Origin: UBA8752 sp964223495
GTDB taxonomy: Bacteria; Bacteroidota; Bacteroidia; Flavobacteriales_D; Sanyastnellaceae
Reading direction: 5' to 3'
Assembly: GCA_964223495.1 (NCBI GenBank)
Contig: CAXQGL010000041.1
Coordinates: forward strand, 1-64,000
Length of the DNA: 64,000 nt
The notes under the pieces are model-generated. The model saw only the letters and a program-made list of their open reading frames with translations, was not told the origin of the DNA and searched no databases. Positions 37,438-43,577 of this stretch are shown here, in pieces. The first letter of the stretch is position 1; each line of letters begins with the position of its first letter. The translations under genes and the position numbers were made by a program.

Positions 37438-38301
37438 TCAGAACAACAGTCCAAGGCTGAAAAGGATGGCATTGTCCACCATTTTGATGTCATAGCCCTC
37501 CAGGACCGACGGATCCAACGAACCGTCCGAGGCCGCCTCCACATGCTCGACATCGCGCGAAGGACCGAAGTTCCGGTTGTTCGCCACGTTGAATAGGCCA
37601 TTGTTGAAGGTCGCCCCGAGCAACAGCGCCGTCTTGCCGCTCAGGTTGTATTCGATGCCCATTCCGACGAGCATGGCCGCCCGCATCAGCGCAGCCTGGT
37701 CCTCGACGGGGATGCCATCATCCGGGACGATTCCGATCGTGGTTTCCTCCACCCATTCCACTCCGTCCACCCCGGAGGAACGGTACAGCACGTCCACGGC
37801 ATCGTCCGCCGTGCTCCGAAGATTCAGACCGATGCCCAATCCGAACTGGCCCCAATACGTGATGTGCCCAATCTCGCGGGTCCGGAATTTGAAACTCAAG
37901 GGAAGTTCAACCCAGTGCTGGGTCAGCGTGCGGTGGCGCCGCACGAGGAACTGGGTGCTGTCATCCGCAGCATTCAACGGATTGCCGGTGATGCGGTCGA
38001 AATAAGAGAGCTTGCCTCCGTTGCGGAACACATTGATGCCGGTACCCACCGCATAGTTGTCCGCGAACATCACATCCGCCGTGAAACCGAATCCGAAGCG
38101 GACCACGCTGCCATCCGAAAGGGTCTGGCCATCGCGCACGTCCATCCAGGCCACCGAAGGCAGCAGATGCAGCCCCATGCGGAACCGGGGTTCAACGTAG
38201 CGATTGTGACCGGTGGTCGTTTGCGGCGCTTGGGCAGCTGCCTCCAGCACACCCAGGGCACCGATGAGGAGAATGGAACGGAAAGTCACTGTGGAAACCA
38301 T
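37438..38301 (-). CDS. porT: T9SS-associated outer-membrane beta-barrel protein PorT family
   Basis: 287 residues. Start MVSTVTFRSILLIGALGVLEAAAQ gives a signal peptide. The mature sequence is rich in alternating beta strands, with FRMGLHLLPSVAWM near the start, LVRRHRTLTQHWVELPLSFKFRTREIG in the middle and a terminal strand ending FSLGLLF, the usual barrel C-terminus. PorT (SprT in gliding bacteria) is needed for T9SS function. The frame is open for another 463 codons upstream as a shadow of gldB. Divergent from gldB across 84 bases; nadE follows with a one-base gap. Confidence 0.87.
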   Translation of the reverse strand: MVSTVTFRSILLIGALGVLEAAAQAPQTTTGHNRYVEPRFRMGLHLLPSVAWMDVRDGQTLSDGSVVRFGFGFTADVMFADNYAVGTGINVFRNGGKLSYFDRITGNPLNAADDSTQFLVRRHRTLTQHWVELPLSFKFRTREIGHITYWGQFGLGIGLNLRSTADDAVDVLYRSSGVDGVEWVEETTIGIVPDDGIPVEDQAALMRAAMLVGMGIEYNLSGKTALLLGATFNNGLFNVANNRNFGPSRDVEHVEAASDGSLDPSVLEGYDIKMVDNAILFSLGLLF

Positions 38302-38385
38302 GTCTTGGGGAATCAAACGTTCCTCGGGTGGCAAATTGCGTACCAAACGCCAAACAAATGGTCCGAGCCGGCGCAATTTTGCCGC
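38302..38385. promoter_or_regulatory. Divergent promoter region between porT and gldB
   Basis: 84 bases. On the plus strand CAATTTTG (38374-38381) fits the TAnnTTTG -7 pattern at 7 of 8 positions and ends 4 bases before the gldB ATG. On the minus strand a similar CAATTTGCC (38326-38334 region) faces porT. No -33 TTTG at standard spacing for gldB. Confidence 0.4.
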
Positions 38386-39450
38386 ATGCGCGACCTGTTC
38401 GAAGGACCCATGCACCGACTCCGGGGTGCCGCGTGGTGGATGTTGCCGGCCGCCCTTGCAACGGGGTGCGGCGAACCGGATCCCTACACGCCCTTCATCC
38501 TCGATCCGGCGGAGGTCGAAATCGGTGTTTCCGAAAGCTGGCGCACCGTCCTGGAGGAAAGCGCGGTCGACCCCGGGCAGGCCGAACCCTGGCAGGAGCC
38601 CCTGGTCCGCGACATCCTGCAGCTGGGACCTTGGCCACCGCAAACGGACATGGAACGCGCCGCCCTGGATTCGGCTTGGGCCGGTTTCACCCAATTCCCA
38701 GGGACGAAACTGGGCATCCATGGCATCGACAGTATGCTCGCGGCTACGGGCATTCTGACCGCCGCAGGAAAGGACCTTCAGGATGCCTTCGGACGGTTCA
38801 GCCGTCATTTCGAAGAAACACCCCTGCCCCACATCGACCTGGGCTATACCGGCTTCAACTACAGCGCCTACCCGACCGCAGACATCCTGCTCGTGGGATG
38901 CGAATTCTTCCTCGGCGGGGACCACCCTGCCGTGAAGGGACTGCCACCCCACATCTACCCGGGGTACATGCAGGAACGCATGGTCCCCGAACACCTCATC
39001 GGCGATGCCTTGAGGGGATGGCTCCTCGTGCATTTCCAGCAGGACCACTACCCTTCCGGCGGTCGGCTCGCCGACGAATTGCTGTATTGGGGCAAGGTGC
39101 TTTTCATCGCCCGATGCATTGACCCGGAGCGCCCACCCCAACACCTCTTCGACTGGACGGAGGCAGAATGGAACTGGATCCGTGACCACGAATTGCAGAT
39201 CTGGATGGAACTCCGCAAGGAGGAATTCCTTTACACCACGAAGCGGATGGACATCCAGCGATGGGTCGCCGACGCTCCCTTCACGAAGGCCGGCGCCGTG
39301 CCACAGGAAAGCCCGGACCGGCTCGGTTGGTACATGGGACTGCGGTGGGTGGAAGACTACATGAGGCGCCATCCCGAAATGACCTTGTCCCGATTGATGG
39401 AACAGAAGGACGTGCTGCCCTTCCTCCAGGCCTATCGGCCGCGGGGTTGA
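38386..39450 (+). CDS. gldB: Gliding motility lipoprotein GldB
   Basis: 354 residues. Lipobox ATGC with Cys28 follows a hydrophobic stretch; an internal ATG at 38410 would give a shorter, more conventional signal. Conserved GldB features are IDLGYTGFNYSAYPTADILLVGCEFFLG, a central YIP/YPGYMQERM-like segment and the WVEDYMRRHPEMTLSRLM motif near the end. GldB is an essential gliding lipoprotein in F. johnsoniae with a fold related to DUF2268 peptidases but no known activity. gldC follows after 24 bases. Confidence 0.93.
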   Translation: MRDLFEGPMHRLRGAAWWMLPAALATGCGEPDPYTPFILDPAEVEIGVSESWRTVLEESAVDPGQAEPWQEPLVRDILQLGPWPPQTDMERAALDSAWAGFTQFPGTKLGIHGIDSMLAATGILTAAGKDLQDAFGRFSRHFEETPLPHIDLGYTGFNYSAYPTADILLVGCEFFLGGDHPAVKGLPPHIYPGYMQERMVPEHLIGDALRGWLLVHFQQDHYPSGGRLADELLYWGKVLFIARCIDPERPPQHLFDWTEAEWNWIRDHELQIWMELRKEEFLYTTKRMDIQRWVADAPFTKAGAVPQESPDRLGWYMGLRWVEDYMRRHPEMTLSRLMEQKDVLPFLQAYRPRG

Positions 39451-39474
39451 AACGCAATACCGAACTTGCACCGC

Positions 39475-39807
39475 ATGGCAGAAGAGCGCACTTCCGAGAT
39501 CCACCTGACCGTCACCACCGACGACAACAAGGTGCCCACCGCCATCGAGTGGTCCGCATCCGACGCGGGCATCGCAGACCAGCGGGCCAAGGCCTTCGCT
39601 TTGAGCGTTTGGAATGGAAACGAGGCCCTGAGCATCGATCTGTGGGACAAGGACATGACCGTGGAGGAGATGAAAGTCTTCGTGTGCCAATCCATGATGA
39701 CCCTGGCCGATGCCCTCGAACGTTCCACACAGGACCAGCGTGCGGCCGGCGCCATCCGGGGATTCACCTCCGAACTGGCAGAGCGCATCGGTGTCGGACC
39801 CTCCTGA
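39475..39807 (+). CDS. gldC: Gliding motility protein GldC
   Basis: 110-residue soluble protein. ATG start gives MAEERTSEIHLTVTTDDNKVP; the open frame begins three codons earlier at a TTG. The family pattern P-x-x-I-x-W-(S/N)-A-(S/D)-D appears as PTAIEWSASDAG, followed by KAFALSVWNGNEALSIDLW and a helical C-terminus. GldC is thought to support or stabilise GldB; the pair is consecutive as in Flavobacterium. Converges on engB; weak GC hairpins without U-runs lie in the 24-base gap. Confidence 0.93.
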   Translation: MAEERTSEIHLTVTTDDNKVPTAIEWSASDAGIADQRAKAFALSVWNGNEALSIDLWDKDMTVEEMKVFVCQSMMTLADALERSTQDQRAAGAIRGFTSELAERIGVGPS

Positions 39808-39831
39808 TCCGACGCTACTGCCCGAAGGGCA

Positions 39832-40473
39832 TCAATCGGGTTTTGGCGGCTTGCGGTAGATGGGGTTGGTTTGGGCGATGAAGCCCAGCACCTCCTGCCG
39901 TCCATCCCCTTTTTCGGCGGAGGTCACGAAATGGGGCGGCATCGAGGACCACTGCTTGAGCATGCGCTCCTTGTATGCCGGAAGAAAAGCCTCCCTTTCC
40001 GCGATGGTCAGCTTGTCGACCTTGGTGAAAATCATCGCGAAGGAGAGCCCGTTCTCCGCCATCCAGACCATGAAATCCAGATCGATCTTCTGGGGCGGCA
40101 GGCGCGAATCGATGAGCATCATGATGCACATGAGGTTCTCCCGCTTGGTGAGGTACTCCCGGGAGGTACGTTCCCAAGACGCCCGATCCTTCTTGGACAC
40201 CTTGGCATAACCGATGCCAGGCAGGTCCACGAGGTACCATTCCCGCCCGGCGGTTGCCATGGAGAAGTGGTTGATGAGCTGCGTCTTGCCGGGCGTTGAA
40301 CTGGTCTTGGCCAGCGCTTTCCGTCCCGTCAGCATATTGATCAGGGAACTCTTGCCGACGTTGGACCGGCCGATGAAGGCGTATTCCGGTCGATCCGCTT
40401 CGGGACACTCCTGGCGCTTGGCACTGGATTTGACGAAGGCCGGGTCGTCAACCGAGTATTCCTCGACGCTCAT
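39832..40473 (-). CDS. engB: Ribosome biogenesis GTP-binding protein YsxC/EngB
   Basis: 213-residue small GTPase needed for 50S maturation. G1 is GRSNVGKS (35-42), G2 lies in TSSTPGKTQ, G3 is DLPGIGYA, G4 TKVDK and G5 TSAEKGDG. Start MSVEEYSVDDPAF is preferred; the frame has another possible start three codons upstream. The first 26 bases overlap the 3' end of the alpha/beta hydrolase gene, an unusually long overlap for this window. Confidence 0.95.
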   Translation of the reverse strand: MSVEEYSVDDPAFVKSSAKRQECPEADRPEYAFIGRSNVGKSSLINMLTGRKALAKTSSTPGKTQLINHFSMATAGREWYLVDLPGIGYAKVSKKDRASWERTSREYLTKRENLMCIMMLIDSRLPPQKIDLDFMVWMAENGLSFAMIFTKVDKLTIAEREAFLPAYKERMLKQWSSMPPHFVTSAEKGDGRQEVLGFIAQTNPIYRKPPKPD

Positions 40474-41218
40474 ACCAATCACTCAGGATGCGGTTGAATT
40501 CCTCGGGATGCTCCATCATCGGAGCGTGGCCGCACTGGTCGATCCAGTACAACTCGGCATCGGGCAGCAGGGCCTTGAATTCATCCGCCACCTCGGGCGG
40601 CGTGATGGTATCGTTCCGCCCCCAGATCAAGCACGAGGGCTGCGCCATGTTGGGCAGGTCCGCAGCCATGTTGTGCCGGATCGCGCTCTTGGCGATGGCC
40701 AGGATGCGCAGGACCCGGTTCCGGTCGTTGACGATGGCGAAGCACTCATCGACCAGCTCATCCGTAGCATGCTTCGGATCGAAGAAGGTCTCCCCCACCT
40801 TGTTGCGGATGAACTCCTTGTCCTCCCGCCGGGGGAAGCTGCTGCCGAACGCGTTCTCATACAGGCCGCTGCTCGCTGTCAGGGTCAATGAAGCCACCTT
40901 GCCCGGATTCCGCTTGGTGTAGATCAGGCCGACGTGGCCGCCGAGCGAGTTGCCCAGCAGGTGGACCTTGTCGAGACCGAGGTGGTCGATGAACCCTTCG
41001 ACATGCTTGGCCAGCGTCTTGGCACTCGTGGTCGCCAGGGGCAGGTCATACAGCGGCAACATCGGAATGATGACCCGCATCCTTCCTGCAAAATGGGAGA
41101 AGAGGTGCTCAAAGTTGCTGAGCGCACCGAACAGCCCGTGCAACAGCACGAGGGGCGTACCCTCATCGGCACTTTCGACATAGCGGTAGCGCCCTTCTGT
41201 AATCAGATCCTGCTCCAT
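40448..41218 (-). CDS. Alpha/beta-fold hydrolase
   Basis: 256 residues. Canonical fold: oxyanion-loop LLHGLFGALSNFE, nucleophile elbow GNSLGG (Ser91), acid in WGRNDTITPP and catalytic histidine in QCGHAPMMEHP near the C-terminus. No signal peptide, so a cytosolic esterase, lipase or C-C hydrolase is expected; the substrate is unknown. Start MEQDLITEGRYRYV is chosen as the first ATG with homologous-looking sequence. It lies next to engB in several Bacteroidota. Confidence 0.88.
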   Translation of the reverse strand: MEQDLITEGRYRYVESADEGTPLVLLHGLFGALSNFEHLFSHFAGRMRVIIPMLPLYDLPLATTSAKTLAKHVEGFIDHLGLDKVHLLGNSLGGHVGLIYTKRNPGKVASLTLTASSGLYENAFGSSFPRREDKEFIRNKVGETFFDPKHATDELVDECFAIVNDRNRVLRILAIAKSAIRHNMAADLPNMAQPSCLIWGRNDTITPPEVADEFKALLPDAELYWIDQCGHAPMMEHPEEFNRILSDWYERRGILG

Positions 41219-41510
41219 GCGGATGGGAATTTCCCAAACGACAAAGAAACCCCGTTGACCCGGCATCCCGCACGCCGGGTACAAGTGGAATGAAGTTGAT
41301 TCTGTGGACAAGGCACCCTCCCCAGGTCCGCTGCAGCGGAGCATCTCCATGTGATCGAGACTGCTGCTCCATCCACACCCCACAATCTCCCACCGCACTG
41401 ACTGGGAGAAATCATGGGCCTCAAGACATTGTAATTCAGCCATTTGTAGGCATTGTTGAAAAAGTTGCCCATTCACAACCGTCAGTAAATTTTCCACATT
41501 GTGTCAGATT

Positions 41511-41536
41511 GTGGGAAGCCGTGGGAAATCGTGGGA
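41511..41536 (+). promoter_or_regulatory. MraZ-type operator, three GTGGGA repeats
   Basis: GTGGGA occurs at 41511, 41521 and 41531, exactly one helical turn apart, directly upstream of mraZ. MraZ proteins of E. coli and Mycoplasma bind direct TGGGN repeats with 10-bp period before their own gene, so this is very probably the autoregulatory site of the dcw cluster. Confidence 0.85.
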
Positions 41537-41545
41537 TAAACGGTC

Positions 41546-41553
41546 TACTTTTG
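41546..41553 (+). promoter_or_regulatory. Putative -7 element of the mraZ/dcw promoter
   Basis: TACTTTTG matches TAnnTTTG exactly, 26 bases before the mraZ ATG. The -33 position is occupied by the GTGGGA repeats rather than TTTG, so bound MraZ would cover the polymerase site. Confidence 0.55.
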
Positions 41554-41578
41554 GTTGGACAAGACGTCCAGTCGCATC

Positions 41579-42082
41579 ATGCTCAACCTCCTCGGGGAAT
41601 ACCACTGTCGGATCGACGCCAAGGGCCGCGTCAGCTTCCCGGCCAAGCTGCGCAAGCAGTTGGACCGCGTGCTGCACGATGGCCTGGTGGTCAACCGGGA
41701 CATTTTCGAGGGGTGCCTCATCATCTACCCGAAGCCCGAATGGGACAAGGTCAACGCCGAGATGAGCAGGCTCAGCCGGTATGACCGCCAGCACCAGCTC
41801 TTCCAACGGAAATTCATGAAGGGGGCCACCCTGGTGGAATTGGATGGTTCCGGACGGATGCTCCTGCCCGCCGCCTTGCTCTCCCACGCCGGACTCGAGG
41901 GTGGAAAAGCCGGAGACTGCGTCGTCACCGGCCTCGGAGAGAAAATCGAGGTCTGGTCCAAGGAGCGCTTCGAGCAGCAGGTACTCGGGGACGAGGACGA
42001 TTTCGACTTCGGCGACCTCGCCGAACGCGTACGCCGGGACATCGATCCGGGCGCAACCCCCAACGATTCCAGCGCCAACTGA
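41579..42082 (+). CDS. mraZ: Division/cell wall cluster transcriptional regulator MraZ
   Basis: 167 residues with two SpoVT/AbrB-like halves. The first is MLNLLGEYHCRIDAKGRVSFPAKLR; the second contains VELDGSGRMLLPAALL. The family DxKGR / DxxGR DNA-contact motifs are present (the second as DGSGR). It represses or tunes its own operon by binding the upstream GTGGGA repeats. ATG start chosen; a TTG eight codons earlier also opens the frame but lies at the likely transcript start. The acidic tail (~140-155) extends beyond the usual ~150 residues. It overlaps rsmH by one base. Confidence 0.95.
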   Translation: MLNLLGEYHCRIDAKGRVSFPAKLRKQLDRVLHDGLVVNRDIFEGCLIIYPKPEWDKVNAEMSRLSRYDRQHQLFQRKFMKGATLVELDGSGRMLLPAALLSHAGLEGGKAGDCVVTGLGEKIEVWSKERFEQQVLGDEDDFDFGDLAERVRRDIDPGATPNDSSAN

Positions 42083-43008
42083 TGTCCACCACCTACCACG
42101 TCCCCGTGCTGTTCGACGCCGCCCTTGAAGGGCTCGCCCTGCAGCCGGCGGGAACGTATGTGGATTGCACCTTCGGCGGTGGTGGCCATAGCCGGGGGAT
42201 ACTGGACGGCCTCGGACCCGAAGGGCGGCTGTTCGCCTTTGACTGCGACCCGGAGGCCGCCCCCAACGTGCCGGATGATGACCGGTTCGTCCTCATCCCC
42301 GAGAACTTCCGTTTCGCAAAGAATTTCCTGAAGCTCCAAGGGGTGGAGGCCGTGGACGGCATCCTCGCCGATCTCGGGGTCAGCTCGCACCAGTTCGACC
42401 AGGCCGAGCGCGGATTCAGCACCCGCGGCGATGGCGCACTCGACATGCGCATGGATCCGCGCCTTCCGGAAGGAGCAGAGGCCCTCATCCAGCGGATGGA
42501 AGAAAAGGAACTCACCCGCCTGTTCAAGGTCTACGGAGAATTGCCGCAACCCCACAAGGCAGCGCGGGCATTGACCAGGGCCATGGAGGAGCACGGGGCG
42601 GCAGGCATCGGTTCCACACGCAGGCTGCAGGACATCCTCTCCCCCCTCGCCCCCCAGCAGAAGCGCAACCAGTACCTCGCCCAGGCATTCCAGGCATTGC
42701 GCATTGCCGTGAACGACGAGCTCGGGGCGTTGTCCGACCTCCTCAAGGCCAGCCTCAATCTGCTCAAGCCCGAAGGCCGCCTCGTGGTGATCAGCTACCA
42801 CAGCCTCGAGGACCGGATGGTCAAGCGTTTCATGCGGGCCGGAAACATGGAAGGCGAAATCGCCAAGGACTTCCACGGTCGGTCACTCGCGCCCTTCGAC
42901 AAGGTCACCGGCAAGGCCATCGTGGCCGATGAGGATGAAATGGAACGGAACCCGAGGTCCCGGAGTGCGCGCCTGCGCGTCGCGGCCCGCAATACCCTCG
43001 CCGCATGA
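42082..43008 (+). CDS. rsmH: 16S rRNA (cytosine(1402)-N(4))-methyltransferase RsmH
   Basis: 308-residue SAM methyltransferase acting on C1402 in the 30S decoding centre. The N-terminal YHVPVLFDAALEGL, the SAM motif VDCTFGGGGHSRGIL, the family hallmark GVSSHQFDQAERGFS and VVISYHSLEDRMVK are all present. Start overlaps the mraZ stop (TGATG); the end overlaps the next start by 4 bases. Standard second gene of a dcw cluster. Confidence 0.97.
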   Translation: MSTTYHVPVLFDAALEGLALQPAGTYVDCTFGGGGHSRGILDGLGPEGRLFAFDCDPEAAPNVPDDDRFVLIPENFRFAKNFLKLQGVEAVDGILADLGVSSHQFDQAERGFSTRGDGALDMRMDPRLPEGAEALIQRMEEKELTRLFKVYGELPQPHKAARALTRAMEEHGAAGIGSTRRLQDILSPLAPQQKRNQYLAQAFQALRIAVNDELGALSDLLKASLNLLKPEGRLVVISYHSLEDRMVKRFMRAGNMEGEIAKDFHGRSLAPFDKVTGKAIVADEDEMERNPRSRSARLRVAARNTLAA

Positions 43009-43577
43009 CCAGGAAGTCTGGCAATGACCGCAAGCCCTGGGGCCGCAAGGGTGCGAAGACCATCAGCAAGGGCAACCGTCGGCTCACACCGGAAGAACGC
43101 CTCGCGCGCAACATCACCGACGACCACCGTCAGGCACCGGCGAAGAAGAGCACCCGCCGCACAGCCGGACACGCCAAGCCCTTGAACCGCGATACGGAAT
43201 CGAAGCGGCGCCCCAACCGCAAACCCTCCAAGGTCGGACAATGGATGACGCAGGTCTTCACACCGGTAAGGCACTCCTTGACCGGTGAATGGCTGGGCGG
43301 CCCGGAGGTCATCCGCCACCTGCCCTTCATCGGCTTCATCGTCGTGTTGATGCTGGGGTACACCTACCTCGAATACCAATACGAATACGACGAGCGCGCC
43401 ATCAAGGAGGGCCGCAAGGAACTGCGCAACCTGCGCCACCACGAACAGAGTCTTCGCGGCCGTTTCGAATCACAACTGCAGCGCAGCCGCCTCGATGAGG
43501 ACATGGCGGACGTGGGACTCTCCGCACCGACGGCACCCCCGACCCAGTTGCCGCAATACCCCGCAGACACTCCATGA
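43005..43577 (+). CDS. ftsL: FtsL-like cell division protein with long basic N-terminal extension
   Basis: 190 residues, longer than the ~100-120 of most FtsL. The first ~95 residues are hydrophilic and very basic (Lys/Arg-rich), then a short linker GEWLGGPEVIRHLP, one transmembrane helix (~107-123, FIGFIVVLMLGYTYLEY) and a periplasmic coiled coil (~128-165, KEGRKELRNLRHHEQSLRGRF). Topology and position between rsmH and ftsI identify it. The ATG overlaps the rsmH stop (ATGA), which favours the long form; an internal ATG at 43245 is the alternative. FtsL bridges FtsQ and FtsW/FtsI in the divisome. Confidence 0.82.
   Translation: MTRKSGNDRKPWGRKGAKTISKGNRRLTPEERLARNITDDHRQAPAKKSTRRTAGHAKPLNRDTESKRRPNRKPSKVGQWMTQVFTPVRHSLTGEWLGGPEVIRHLPFIGFIVVLMLGYTYLEYQYEYDERAIKEGRKELRNLRHHEQSLRGRFESQLQRSRLDEDMADVGLSAPTAPPTQLPQYPADTP

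Larger units (their letters stand above)
41219..41578. promoter_or_regulatory. Divergent regulatory region between the hydrolase gene and mraZ
   Basis: 360 bases without a supported gene. Near the hydrolase start are a 13-base near-palindrome (41224-41236, TGGGAA-T-TTCCCA) and a 7-bp GC hairpin (41258-41264 with 41274-41280). Farther on, two inverted GTGGG repeats lie on the minus strand (41378-41383 and 41388-41393). An AT-rich stretch contains one DnaA-box-like TTTTCCACA (41490-41498), and the MraZ operator adjoins the mraZ promoter. Confidence 0.6.

Noticed and set aside
38302..39690. Upstream extension of porT to 750 codons
   Set aside because: Antisense to gldB and gldC; porT has a proper signal peptide start at 38301.
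39793..39831. Short GC hairpins between gldC and engB as a terminator
   Set aside because: Stems are short, one overlaps the gldC stop, and neither has a U-run.
41490..41498. DnaA-box-like TTTTCCACA upstream of mraZ as a replication origin
   Set aside because: A single box without clustering, an adjacent dnaA gene or an unwinding region; chance match is likely.
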